30,595 bases of DNA from contig JADJWY010000002.1 in the NCBI GenBank assembly GCA_016716085.1, positions 1-30,595 of the forward strand. The letters are read 5' to 3'. Source of the DNA: Hahellaceae bacterium (GTDB lineage Bacteria; Pseudomonadota; Gammaproteobacteria; Pseudomonadales; Oleiphilaceae). The notes under the pieces were generated by a model that saw only the letters and a list, made by a program, of their open reading frames with translations, was not told the origin of the DNA and ran no database searches. Below are positions 10,128 to 18,701 of the stretch, one piece after another. A program made the position numbers and the translations under genes. Position 1 is the stretch's first letter, and every line of letters begins with the position of its first letter.

Positions 10128-10590
10128 CTAACCGCCGCAGCACTTCTTGGCCTTGGCGCCGCTGCCGCAGGGACAGGGATCATTCCTTCCAACGGGCAAA
10201 CGCAGCCAGTCGGTAACGCCATCCAGGTAGTACCAGCGTCCTTCGCGACGCACGAAACGACTCTGCTCCCGTAGCTGATGCCACTCACCCTGCTCACGGA
10301 ATGTGGCCTGAAATGCCACTTCGCCCTCATCCGCCTCCTTGTCCCGACTTGAGATGACCTTTAACCCGACCCAGCGAACACCGATGGGCAGGTCAAGCTG
10401 TGACGGACGGTTTTCCGCCGCCCAGGGTTGCGCGCAGGTAGGCGACTTCCCCCAGACTATAGGCGGTATAGCGTGAACGCATCAACGTCTCAGGTGTCGG
10501 AGCGGGCTCTCCTTCGATGAAAGGGGAGCAACACATGGCATACGACTGCCCGCTTCCGCACGGACAGAGATTGCCAGCATCAAAAATCAT
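10128..10590 (-). CDS. YchJ-family SEC-C protein (one frameshift)
   Basis: A UPF0225/YchJ-like protein with a SEC-C zinc motif at each end: LCPCGSGQSYAMCC at residues 8-21 and NDPCPCGSGAKAKKCCGG at the C-terminus. Between them are TPETLMRSRYTAYSLGEVAY and, after a frameshift near 10395-10405, GVRWVGLKVISSRDKEADEG, VAFQATFREQGEWHQLREQS and EGRWYYLDG. The cysteine motifs bind zinc and are found in SecA and several stress proteins; YchJ's own role is not established. Reconstructed length is about 154 residues, as expected. The gene starts 9 bp after the stop of the patatin-like gene on the same strand, so the two are probably co-transcribed. Confidence 0.85.
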
Positions 10591-10599
10591 AATGTGGTC

Positions 10600-11642
10600 C
10601 TATAAGGGTTTCAAAAGACTGCGCCCAGCGTCCCGCTGTAGTGCATTATCCAAGGTTTCGACCAGATGATTTGTCGCATCCAGAACGGTGCGCCAATACC
10701 GCTCCCGCTCTGAATCCGGCAGCGTCTCAAAATCTTTCCTATCCGGTATTTTCCCATACGGGAGACGGTCGATAAAATCACTGGTGGGCGTGAGCAGGAC
10801 GACGTTATGATAATGCTCAGGTCGGATCCGGCGCCAGGCTAAACCTTTGTCAAACCACCACGGAATCAGGCGTGGTGAGAAGTGCCGGTAAAACACCAGC
10901 CCGTCCGATACATTGAAGGGCCCTGAAAAATGATAATCAACCACGCCGCCGTCCCAATACCAGCGGTCCTTGCCTCCCTGGATGCGTGCAGGCGCCATCA
11001 CCATCGGAATGGCGCCCGAGGCGATTAAGGCCTGATGCAGGTTTTCTTCGGTCAGCTCAATGTGTTCAGGCGTCTTCGCATAGGGGCTTTCCCCCTGACT
11101 GGGGCCAATCACCACACGCGGATATAAGACTTTGACCACTTCAGGCGAAATTACATTGCCTACCGCCGCGGTCAACAGGGGTACACCTTGAGCGAGCCTG
11201 GATCGGCCATTTAAATAGCGACGGTTGCGCACCGCGACAATATTAAGGCACCGCTGTGAATTCAAGACGATATGCCGGGCTTCTTCAGCCGGGAACAAAT
11301 GATTAAGAACCTTGTTCAAATAGTCACTGATGGCCTCTGGCCGAATGGGTCTGGAATAGCGCTGATCGGATAGATCGTTTCAAACTCCCGAAACGCTGCG
11401 GCCGCATCTGACCGAGCGTAACAGGCCATCCACCGGGCCCCAACGCTGGAACCCAGCAGGGTTAAGGTTTGCGTCGATTGTGGTGTTAGTAACTGACGGG
11501 CTAAATACTGGTCCAGGCGGCTCAACATCAACCACTTGGGTCCGCCACTGGCACCCACCATCAAGCGAATTCGCTGAGGCCGTAATCCAGCCTCACGGAT
11601 CTCCTTATATGCCGTTTCTCCGGCCAGTAACTGAACCCCCAT
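10600..11642 (-). CDS. Patatin-like phospholipase family protein (one frameshift)
   Basis: A patatin-like acyl hydrolase. The N-terminal frame gives RIRLMVGASGGPKWLMLSRL and, about 40 residues later, LLGSSVGARWMACYAR, containing the GxSxG nucleophile motif. The second frame (from 11319) holds LIASGAIPMVMAPARIQGG and WYWDGGVVDYHFSGPF; DGG supplies the aspartate of the Ser-Asp dyad. The two parts join across a break near 11320-11345. An upstream ATG at 11672 is in frame, but AGGGAGGA sits just before ATG 11642, which is therefore the start. Length is about 347 residues. Lipid substrate unknown; there is no signal peptide, so it is probably cytoplasmic or peripheral. Confidence 0.8.
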
Positions 11643-11729
11643 GAGGAGTCCTCCCTGAAAAGTTAACGTCAATTCCCGTTTCGACTGATGCTAACGACCC
11701 CTCTCGGGAATCGCAAGTCAAATGTTTAC

Positions 11730-11757
11730 GTGACAACTTAATGTGTTCACCGATAAC
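11730..11757 (+). promoter_or_regulatory. Candidate sigma70 promoter for the flavodoxin-fold oxidoreductase
   Basis: GTGACA and GATAAC are separated by 16 bases in the gap between two divergent genes, 37 bp before the ATG at 11794. The hexamers match the consensus at 5 of 6 and 4 of 6 positions. This is pattern matching only. Confidence 0.35.
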
Positions 11758-11793
11758 ATTTGCTCATGTCATTCACGCTATAAGGACGCCACG

Positions 11794-12381
11794 ATGAATC
11801 CCTCAACACTGCTCATTATCAATGGTCACCCCAATGGAACCGCCAGCCTCTGCGGGCACTTGCCCAAGGTTACTACGAAGGCGCGCTTGCCTCTGGACGC
11901 CGTGTCGAGCTGCTCACGCTGAGCGACCTGACCTTTGCACCTAACCTTAAAAGGGTACGGCAGCGACACCCCGCTGGAACCGGATCTCGTCCGGGCACAA
12001 ACTTTAATCCGCGAAGCCACCCATCTGGTGTTTGTCTATCCCAATTGGTGGGGCTCCATGCCAGGCCTGCTGAAGGCCTTTATCGACCGAACGTTTCTGC
12101 CAGGCTTCGCCTTCAGCTACCGGGGTAAGGATTCCCTGCTATGGGATAAACTACTCGTCGGAAAAACTGCGCGTCTGCTCGTCACCATGGATACCCCGCC
12201 CTGGTATTATCGCCTGATCTATAAGGCGGTCGGAGACCGTCTGATGCGACATAACATTCTGGGCTTCTGCGGCATCAATCCAGTGAAATCGACGCTTTTC
12301 GGGCCGGTTAAATTATCCAGGCCTGAGCAACGTACCGCCTGGATTGAACGATGCCGGTCACTGGGGCAACGTGGGGGCTGA
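11794..12381 (+). CDS. Flavodoxin-fold NAD(P)H oxidoreductase (frameshifted)
   Basis: A PF02525-type flavoprotein, the family of NAD(P)H:quinone reductases and KefF-like regulators. The N-terminus MNPSTLLIINGHPNGTASLC is the FMN-phosphate-binding strand and loop. After breaks near 11860 and 11940-11950 the protein continues ATHLVFVYPNWWGSMPGLLK, then AFIDRTFLPGFAFSY; YPNWWGSMPGLLKAFIDR is the hallmark of this family. The C-terminus has HNILGFCGINPVKSTLFGPV and ends at TGA 12379-12381. Length about 195 residues. TAAGGA lies about eight bases before ATG 11794. It may detoxify quinones or electrophiles; the exact substrate cannot be read. Confidence 0.82.
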
Positions 12382-12487
12382 CATCATAACTGGCAGGGAT
12401 TTATTCAATGAAAATAGTCACTTGCCAGTCTGCTATGAGTATGGCTTAATCAATACTCCAATTACCTCACCCTCCTCACCCGGCCGA

Positions 12488-12964
12488 ATGTTACGACTTC
12501 GCTTCCCGACAGCGTACTCCCTTCGTCAGCGTCTTCCGCTGTGGGTGCTCGTCTACTGTCTGCTGCTACAGGCGTCTATTCCAGTGGGGTACATGCCTGG
12601 AAGTCTGGCAACACTGGAAGGTCCACTGGTCTTCTGCGGCGTCAGCGTCGGCGATGCGCTACAGTGGATAGATGATCCGGCTGCGGAGCATCAGGCGAAA
12701 GATCGGACACTCTGCGTTTTTTCGGCGCTATCGCCCCCCAATGCGCTTCCAGAGTTGGACGCGATTCAGGTCAGGCCATACCTGGCCTATAAGCCTGAGA
12801 TTACCCCTGTAACAGCCCTTCGGCTGCATGCGCCCCCTATTCCTTACCCGGCGCCCGCGCGCCTCCTCTGCTATTCAGTTAAACCTGCTCCACCCCATCA
12901 GAAACACATGCAAACCTTGGTACAGCCGCGCACAGGTGGTGTGCGCCTGTGGGTCATTCGATAA
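12488..12964 (+). CDS. DUF2946-like small membrane/secreted protein
   Basis: A 158-residue protein if started at ATG 12488; earlier in-frame ATGs from 12344 overlap the preceding gene and are unlikely. The N-terminus LPLWVLVYCLLLQASIPVGY is a hydrophobic segment followed by GYMPGS and LVFCG, the arrangement seen in DUF2946 proteins, which often occur next to metal-handling genes. The rest is proline-rich with no recognised domain. It reads without interruption. It lies 27 bp upstream of a YcnI-like gene in the same direction, which supports a shared role in copper handling. The family call is moderate; function inferred from context only. Confidence 0.55.
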   Translation: MLRLRFPTAYSLRQRLPLWVLVYCLLLQASIPVGYMPGSLATLEGPLVFCGVSVGDALQWIDDPAAEHQAKDRTLCVFSALSPPNALPELDAIQVRPYLAYKPEITPVTALRLHAPPIPYPAPARLLCYSVKPAPPHQKHMQTLVQPRTGGVRLWVIR

Positions 12965-12991
12965 AACTACCCATCAATAAGGATAGATAAA

Positions 12992-13708
12992 ATGGTCTAT
13001 TTACGAAGAATCGCCTGCAGCTCGCTGGCACTCTCTGCATTGACACTTTTTTCCCTGAACAGTGTTGCCCACGTAAGCGTCACCTCCGGCCCTGCCACGG
13101 CAGGGGGGTACTATGAAGTAACACTGGCCGTTTCTCACGGCTGCGACGGTGATGATACCTATAAGGTCGAAGTCACCATTCCCGGCACCTTCGGTAAGGT
13201 TCGCGCAACCGCCAGCGCCTTTGGACCCGCCACAGTGGAAACCGTTACAGACGGAACACGGTCTCGAGTTACAAGGTTACCGGAAAAAAGCGGGGTCCAT
13301 GAAAACGACGACATCTCTTACAACATTGGGTTTCGTACCAAACTCCCGGACACGCCCTTTGCCACCGTCTACCTGCCCGCCGTGCAATATTGTCGCGATG
13401 ACGAAACCCAGGATGAGTCGATTTCGGCCTGGGTCGGCACCAGCGGCAGCCATGATCACGGCAGTACGAGCACCGAACTCCCTGCACCCGCGCTGTTCAT
13501 TTACCCCGCTCGCTACCCGGGCTGGAATCAATACCAGGTCAACGAGCATGTCCATGATTTGTCAGTCTTCGACGATGCCGAAATCGTCTGGTTCGGGACC
13601 AGCGCGTACAGTAGTAATCCAAACACCAGAACCATGCTTGAAGCCGATCCCGACACATCAGCACTGGAACAGATCCATCCAGGATCTGAGATTTGGGTAA
13701 AGTACTGA
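12992..13708 (+). CDS. YcnI-like (DUF1775) secreted copper-binding-type protein
   Basis: An intact 238-residue secreted protein. The signal peptide (about residues 1-26) contains LALSALTLFSLNSVAHVSV. Cleavage after the Ala of VAHV would leave histidine as the first mature residue, as in Bacillus YcnI, where the N-terminal histidine binds copper in a monohistidine brace. The family's HGC motif appears in AVSHGCDGDDTYKVEVTIPG at about 48-67, and NIGFRTKLPDTPFATVYLPA and VQYCRDDETQ follow. A His-rich loop (SGSHDHGS) and a C-terminal extension beyond the usual domain are present. AAGGA precedes the ATG. It lies between a DUF2946-like gene and a small lipoprotein gene. Role inferred: periplasmic copper binding or delivery. 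Confidence 0.85.
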   Translation: MVYLRRIACSSLALSALTLFSLNSVAHVSVTSGPATAGGYYEVTLAVSHGCDGDDTYKVEVTIPGTFGKVRATASAFGPATVETVTDGTRSRVTRLPEKSGVHENDDISYNIGFRTKLPDTPFATVYLPAVQYCRDDETQDESISAWVGTSGSHDHGSTSTELPAPALFIYPARYPGWNQYQVNEHVHDLSVFDDAEIVWFGTSAYSSNPNTRTMLEADPDTSALEQIHPGSEIWVKY

Positions 13709-13712
13709 GGAC

Positions 13713-13855
13713 ATGACCATGCCAAAGCGTTCAATCTACCTTGCCCTGATCCTCATGTTGGGTGGCTGTGGCGGTAACGACAGCACGACCGCCGAGCCCG
13801 TCATCGAGCCCCTGAGTGACCTGAAAAACCCTGAGAGTCCGTCAATCAGCCGACC
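13713..13855 (+). repeat. Direct repeat, copy 1 (5' part of small lipoprotein gene)
   Basis: This 143-bp stretch aligns without gaps to 18700-18842, with about 20 mismatches counted by eye (roughly 86% identity). It covers the start codons, lipobox and proline-rich part of the lipoprotein gene and ends at CAATCAGCCGACC in both copies. Confidence 0.85.
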
Positions 13856-13907
13856 ACCGGACCCGAGCAAGGAACTGAGCGGCGAACTCAGACCACCCCA
13901 GGGTTAA
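13719..13907 (+). CDS. Small lipoprotein
   Basis: A 62-residue protein starting MPKRSIYLALILMLGGCGGN, a short basic and hydrophobic leader with a lipobox ending in cysteine (LGGC), so it should be a lipid-anchored envelope protein. The mature part is proline- and serine-rich (NPESPSISRPPDPSKE). ATG 13713 is also in frame, but GAGG is better spaced for 13719. It begins 10 bp after the YcnI-like stop and ends just before a strong hairpin, so it is the last gene of that transcript. I do not recognise its family. A decayed copy of the same gene lies about 5 kb downstream at 18700-18842. Confidence 0.65.
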   Translation: MPKRSIYLALILMLGGCGGNDSTTAEPVIEPLSDLKNPESPSISRPPDPSKELSGELRPPQG

Positions 13908-13915
13908 GTTGAACA

Positions 13916-13937
13916 GGCGGCGGCGAAGGCCGCCGCC
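13916..13937 (+). terminator. Strong GC hairpin, probable terminator of the YcnI/lipoprotein transcript
   Basis: Two perfect 9-base GC-only arms enclose a GAAG tetraloop, 8 bp after the lipoprotein stop codon. The following bases are TTCC rather than a long T-run, so termination strength is uncertain. The position just after the last gene supports the call. Confidence 0.6.
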
Positions 13938-14124
13938 TTCCATGTGAAGTTGCAAACAATTTTACTCCTAGGTCTGCTTTCCTTGCATGCGAAGTAGATG
14001 CCATACCTTGCGTGATACCAAGTCCCGTTGGCCTGAGTATGTCAGCTTGTGCAGAGAATTCCTGGCAGGTGCTTTTTCCGGAATACGTACTGCATAAACG
14101 GAGGCGCCCTTGAGTTGGCTGAAC

Positions 14125-15390
14125 CTAAATATTGCCCGAGTTAATATTGTCTAGAATTACTGTCCTCAATGGAAAGCTATCCTTATGGAATAAAGTCTGG
14201 GGTTTGTTGGTATCCGTCGAGGTGTATTTTATAGCTACACCGAAATCAACTTTGTTGTTTTCTACGTCCTTTAATTTTTTATGTGTGTAGTGGGTGTGTT
14301 CGTACGGTAATCTAAAATCATTGATCGACACGATAGGTGATTGAATATTCGGTGCCAGTTGCTTATCCACGGTCACTGTGTAACCTTTTCCGTTCAGATA
14401 GATGGTTAACGCTTCAATTGCCAAATACTTTTCCGTCAGGTTTGTGATATATAGCGAGCCGTTTTTCGTAGTTGCGACCAAATCTGAATTTTCAAAGCTG
14501 GTGATAGGCACTGCGTTTCTGACTCCCACCTTTTTCAATGTCAATGCGATCGAATCTTTGGTGCAACTAACCTCAACTTCTGCGACTAATTTGGACTTAA
14601 AGGATTGGCAAACTTTTCTTACGAGTTGGAGGGTTAGGCATTGCCTTAAATCAGCATAAGCGGAAGCATTGGAATCAACTACACAATTTTGGAATTCAAA
14701 TGGCTGTGACGTATTGAAATCAAGAAAAAGTGCTGGTGATACATCAAACCCACTTAGATCGCGTTCTGAAAAGGAGATGCCAAATAAAGTTAAAGCAAAT
14801 TTGTATGTCGATTCGTTAAGAGTATCTTTTAGCACTTTGTGCGCGTCGTCATTTAATGTCGTTATCGAAAATCGGTCAATAGTTGCATCCAATTTTGCTA
14901 TCATTGCTTGGTAGGCCACATCATCAAAGTCGACAGCATAGCTGTAGCGTCCCACTCCATGTGGCTCCCCTCCTGGACCTGCAAGCCCGCCTAGGGTAAA
15001 CACATTCGTAAATGCTGTTGCCGCGACATTAACGGATGAAACAGTTTGGGAGCGAAATAATTCTGGAATTGCCTTGCATCGATCTGCAACCTCTGAATTG
15101 TTGCCCATTTCTCCGGTCAAGCAGGAATCTTGCTCAGTTGAAAATGCTGGGCTCATATTGTTCAGCTGAATATACGGCTGGTACGGATGGAACTTCGGCC
15201 CAATTTCCACTAACACTGGCCCGGTCTCTGTCAGTTTGTATTTTCCGTAAAGAGTATTCACGCCGTGACTCTGCAGCGGCTCCAAAGGTTGGATAGATTT
15301 TTCAACCGGGGGCTGGGAAGTGCATCCTAGAGCCGATATGGCTAAAGCAGTGAAAATATTGAAGCGTCTTATCGCTTTATTGATCTCCAT
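14125..15390 (-). CDS. AT-rich orphan lipoprotein, 421 aa
   Basis: An uninterrupted 421-codon gene. The N-terminus MEINKAIRRFNIFTALAISA followed by LGC is a lipoprotein signal with a lipobox cysteine near residue 23, so the protein should be lipid-anchored in the envelope. The mature part has no domain I recognise. It includes paired cysteines (CLTGEM, CKAIPE, QNCVVD, RQCLTL, KVCQSF, VSCTKD) that could form disulfides, and a C-terminal part rich in beta-strand-like sequence (GSLYITNLTEKYLAIEALTI). The gene is visibly richer in A and T than its neighbours and has no frameshift, unlike most genes here. It starts 63 bp from an IS5-family element. Both points suggest recent acquisition. Function unknown. 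Confidence 0.75.
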   Translation of the reverse strand: MEINKAIRRFNIFTALAISALGCTSQPPVEKSIQPLEPLQSHGVNTLYGKYKLTETGPVLVEIGPKFHPYQPYIQLNNMSPAFSTEQDSCLTGEMGNNSEVADRCKAIPELFRSQTVSSVNVAATAFTNVFTLGGLAGPGGEPHGVGRYSYAVDFDDVAYQAMIAKLDATIDRFSITTLNDDAHKVLKDTLNESTYKFALTLFGISFSERDLSGFDVSPALFLDFNTSQPFEFQNCVVDSNASAYADLRQCLTLQLVRKVCQSFKSKLVAEVEVSCTKDSIALTLKKVGVRNAVPITSFENSDLVATTKNGSLYITNLTEKYLAIEALTIYLNGKGYTVTVDKQLAPNIQSPIVSINDFRLPYEHTHYTHKKLKDVENNKVDFGVAIKYTSTDTNKPQTLFHKDSFPLRTVILDNINSGNI

Positions 15391-15453
15391 ATCACAAGCC
15401 TTCTAAAATTTATTTTTACTATGATGACTTTACAAGATGTGAGGCATTGCTAG

Positions 15454-16302
15454 GGCCTGTGGACATTTGCGCGTAAGGCATTGAAAAGTAAGAGCAAGCT
15501 CGTAATATTGTAGTTCTCACACAACAACAAAAGAGCTTGCAATGCCCCGATACATGCTCAGTGACGAGCTGTGGTCAAAGCTGAAAAGGATCATGCTTCA
15601 ATTCAGTATTTATGACAAGCGCAATCTGCGCATGATGGTAGAAGGCATCCTCTATCGAATGCGTGTAGGTTGCCCCTGGAGGGATATCCCTGAACAGTTT
15701 GGTAAGTGGAATTCGGTGTACCGGAAATTTAACGTCTGGTCTAAGAAAGGAATCTGGCGTTGTCTGCTCGATGCTTTGATTTTCGAGCCGGATTTGGAGT
15801 GGGTTTTTATCGATGGAAGCTATGTAAAGGCCCATCAGCATAGCGCAGGGGCAATTGGCAAATCACCTCAAGCTATCGGAAAAAGCAGAGCTGGCAGGAC
15901 ATCCAAGATACATCTGGCGATCGATGCTTATGGCTTACCAATAGCGTTTAATATTACCGGCGGCGAAGTGAATGACTGCACCGAGGCCCCAGGGATTATC
16001 GATTCACTTCGTGTACGCAGTTTTCATTATGGATAGGGGCTATGAAAGCGAGCGAATCAGAGACATGATAGAGGCGAGAGGAAGCAAGGCAGTTATCCCG
16101 CGTAAACGAAATTCGAAACGAGAAAATCCGACTTTTGACCGGCACTTATATAAACAAAGACACCGGTCGAAAATGCGTTTGCCAACCTTAAGCGGTTCAG
16201 AGGAGTAGCTACCCGGTACGATAAACTCGGACGAAACTACGAAAGCACAGTGGCCATCGCGTGCTCATATTTATGGTTGCCGATGTGAAATGTCCACAGG
16301 CC
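15454..16302 (+). mobile_element. IS5-family insertion sequence, 849 bp, with CTAG target duplication
   Basis: The ends are perfect 15-bp inverted repeats: GGCCTGTGGACATTT at 15454-15468 and its complement at 16288-16302. Each end is flanked by CTAG (15450-15453 and 16303-16306), read here as a 4-bp target duplication. Size, terminal repeats, CTAG target and the DDE transposase inside fit the IS427/IS1031-like branch of the IS5 family. The clean ends and duplication mean a recent insertion. Confidence 0.85.
15542..16288 (+). CDS. IS5-family transposase (two frames, possibly programmed shift)
   Basis: The DDE transposase of the element at 15454-16302. The first frame runs 15542-16036: MPRYMLSDELWSKLKRIML, then GILYRMRVGCPWRDIPEQFG and VFIDGSYVKAHQHSAG, with the first catalytic Asp in the FIDGSY motif. 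A shift near 16010 leads to IMDRGYESERIRDMIEARG, with the second Asp in MDRGY. A second shift near 16170 gives VENAFANLKRFRGVATRYDK, with the catalytic Glu, and the end AIACSYLWLPM at TGA 16286-16288. Elements of this branch often use two overlapping frames, so the first shift may be natural. The second looks like an error or inactivating mutation. The original product is about 248 residues. Confidence 0.82.
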
Positions 16303-16306
16303 CTAG

Positions 16307-16595
16307 AACTTCGGGGGCTTGAGAAGGTCATCTTCCTTAGATTGTCTCATACTGGACTCCCACCCAAAAAAGTGATCCTTTTCTCATTCTGATCGAAATC
16401 CCACTGGCCTGTCAAACGATTGAAGCCGAACTTGATGCGCTCAAGGTAAATGGGTGAATTTGCCGTTTCAGGAGTGAGCGTTCCTCTAGCTCACCCAAGT
16501 TCGACACTAAAACACTAGTTTTTCCTCGAAATCAAATCTCGCCACTATTAAAAACAATGACTTAGGCGGCATAAAAATTCCGCAGCGTAGTGGCA
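16307..16595. other. Gap between the two insertion sequences, no gene seen
   Basis: No convincing reading frame in this roughly 290-bp stretch on either strand. It is AT-rich in its second half and contains one copy of an 18-bp motif that recurs just beyond the right end of the IS1634-like element. Confidence 0.5.
16547..16564 (+). repeat. 18-bp direct repeat, left copy
   Basis: ATTAAAAACAATGACTTA recurs with one mismatch at 18387-18404. The two copies bracket the IS1634-like element, about 31 bp outside its left end and 20 bp outside its right end. Confidence 0.6.
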
Positions 16596-18366
16596 CCACT
16601 ATATCTTGATGTATTGATAATTATAGCTAACTGGTGATAATGTAGCGGCATGTATATCAAGATCACTAAATCCAGCCCACGCCGTTACGTTCAGCTCGTC
16701 GAAGCTTATCGCGACGATCAGGGCAATCCACGTCAGCGCACCGTCGCCACCCTCGGCCGACTGGAAACCGTTGCCAGTGAGGTTGACTCGTTGATCAATG
16801 GTTTTGCTGCGCGTCACCGGGCGGGAGCCCTCGGAGAAACACCCGAGCAGACCCTGAACTTTGAGTTTTCCAAAGCCTTTGGTGATTTATATGCCCTGCA
16901 GCAGTTATGGCAGCAGTTGGGATTTGACGCCTTTCGGCGGGTATTTCGTTCAGGCAAGCGCACCTTAGATGTCGAGTTATTATTGCGGATCATGGTATTC
17001 AATCGCCTGAGCAATCCCGATTCAAAGCTGGGGTTGTTGCGGTGGCTGGAGGTGGTTCAATTTCCGGATGGCGACACCCGTACGGTCGGCCACCATCACT
17101 TGCTGCGAGCCATGGATGCGGTCGTCAAAGCCAGGATGCCGTGGAAGAGATTCTCGCCACGACCTTGCGCCCGCTGATCGATCAGGGTTGTCTGTCGTGT
17201 TTATGACCTGACAACGGTCAGTGTCACCGGCGACACGAACGTGAAGGAAGAGATTCGGGCCTATGGCCGCAGCAAGGACGGTGGTGTGGCCCGGCAGGTG
17301 GTGATCGGATTGATCCAGACTGCGGAGGGGCTGCCGTTGGCCCACGAGGTCTTTGAAGGCAATGGGGAAGCCAGTACACTACTGCCGATGCTGGATCGTT
17401 TGGCAAGCGATTCCCGATCAGGCGGGTGGTGCTGGTCGCCGATCGGGGTTGCTGAACTCGGATAATCTGGCGGCGCTGGATGCGGTCAAACTGCCGTCGG
17501 GAGAAGCGCTGGAATACATCATTGCCGTACCGGGTGTACGTTATGGCGATTTTGACGAGAGTATTCGTTGTCTGCGGCATCCCATGTGGCATCTATCGAT
17601 GCGCCAGATGCGTCTATCGATAATCTCGGCAACACCGGATCGATGAAACCCGCTGGCAGGAGCGACGACTGGTGGTGGCGCATGACGAAGAGGCGGCCCA
17701 AGCGAAAACCAGCACGCCGACAACAGATCGAGAAATTGATCGCGCAGGCTGATCAATGGTGTGACAAACTGGAGCAGCAGGAAGACGGGCACAAGGGGGC
17801 GAGGCCGCCCGCTCTCTGAGCCAGGTATTACCGCACGTTTCTACCGGGCGGTCAAAGAGGCGGGAATGGGGCATATTATCGATATTGACTTGCGCCACGA
17901 AGGTTTCGCCTATCACTACCGTGCGTTGCGTCAGCAGGCACTGGAGCGCCTCGATGGAAAACTCTTGCTGGTGACCAATGTGAACGACTGCCCGGCTCAT
18001 GAAATCGTTAGGCGCTATAAATCGTTGGCGGACATAGAGCGTGGTTTTCGGGTGCTAAAATCCGAGCTGGAAATTGGCCCGATGTACCACCGGCTACCAC
18101 AGCGAATCCGTGCGCACGCGACCATCTGCTTCATCGCCTTGATCCTGCACCGTGTGATGCGAATGCGCTTGAAAGCGGCTAATAGTGCCTGTTCGCCCGG
18201 ACGGGCACTCAGCCTCCTGAGTCGAATTCAACGACACGGTAAAAATTAACGGAGCCCTCGTGGAGGGGCTTTCAACCGTAACACCTGAACAACTGGAGCT
18301 GTTCAAAGCCCTACAAATCCCCAAGCCGACAGCTCAATAAATATACAAAGTCCAGTTTTGTAGTGG
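16596..18366 (+). mobile_element. IS1634-like insertion sequence (ends approximate)
   Basis: The extent is set by CCACTA at 16596-16601 and TAGTGG at 18361-18366, the outer part of a weak, imperfect inverted repeat that continues inward. The transposase inside belongs to the IS1634 type of the IS4 superfamily. A length near 1.77 kb suits that family. I could not identify a clear target duplication, so the true ends may differ by some tens of bases. Confidence 0.6.
16650..18340 (+). CDS. IS1634-family transposase (frameshifted)
   Basis: The start MYIKITKSSPRRYVQLVEAY with RQRTVATLGRLE is typical of IS1634 transposases. After a break near 17125 and another near 17195 the protein continues VYDLTTVSVTG, holding the first catalytic Asp (GAC 17205-17207), and EEIRAYGRSKDGGVARQVVI. 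A further shift near 17425 gives VVLVADRGLLNSDNLAALDA, with the second Asp. Later frames give YHYRALRQQALERLDGKLLL and YKSLADIERGFRVLKSELEI, with the catalytic Glu. The end is LELFKALQIPKPTAQ at TAA 18338-18340, after a shift near 18245. All three acidic residues are present, but at least five frame breaks leave the gene unreadable as given. Original size about 560 residues. Confidence 0.8.
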
Positions 18367-18386
18367 AGCGTTTTTAAACGCGCCTC

Positions 18387-18404
18387 ATTAAATACAATGA
18401 CTTA
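18387..18404 (+). repeat. 18-bp direct repeat, right copy
   Basis: ATTAAATACAATGACTTA, one mismatch from the copy at 16547-16564 and in the same orientation. A GCGTTT-TT-AAACGC palindrome lies between it and the IS end. Confidence 0.6.
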
Positions 18405-18701
18405 CGGATTTTGCTGTCGAACTTGGGAGCTCAGCCTATTGATAACTGCACTCCGAAACACCTCATTAAAATTGTCGTAAGCTTCTCGCTTGTCTATTAC
18501 ATCCGGCCTACCCTGAAAACGCTGTACCGCAACGATCCAGTTCTTGCTCAATAAAAGCATTAATTTCCGGTACTGCTGGCCCCATCCCGATTTCATCGGT
18601 ATCACGTTTCAGTTCAACCAGAATTGCGATAATAGGCTTGAGCGCCTCCGGCGCCAGATCATCCGGAGGGCAGGCATCTGGACACGCCTTTTCCAGCGAA
18701 T
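18402..18701 (-). pseudogene. C-terminal fragment of an unidentified protein
   Basis: Two overlapping frames look like one original protein. The upstream frame (18701 to about 18535) reads PDDLAPEALKPIIAILVELK and MGPAVPEINAFIEQELDR. The downstream frame continues IVAVQRFQGRPDVIDKREAY and NEVFRSAVINRLSSQVRQQN, ending at 18402. Joined they give about 95 residues of sensible, charged, helical sequence with no start codon. The fragment begins exactly where the decayed lipoprotein copy starts on the other strand, so it was cut there by rearrangement. I do not recognise the family. Confidence 0.4.

Noticed and set aside
11643..11672. Longer start for the patatin-like protein
   Set aside because: The ribosome site AGGGAGGA lies inside this extension and points to ATG 11642.
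12344..12487. Upstream extension of the DUF2946-like protein
   Set aside because: The extra 48 codons overlap the end of the oxidoreductase gene and the membrane segment fits better close to the start at 12488.
13149..13700. Long alternative + strand frame inside the YcnI-like gene
   Set aside because: Low-complexity, proline-rich out-of-frame translation; the YcnI frame has clear family motifs.
13938..14124. Possible small gene between the hairpin and the AT-rich lipoprotein
   Set aside because: Only short frames with no ribosome site or recognisable composition; treated as intergenic.
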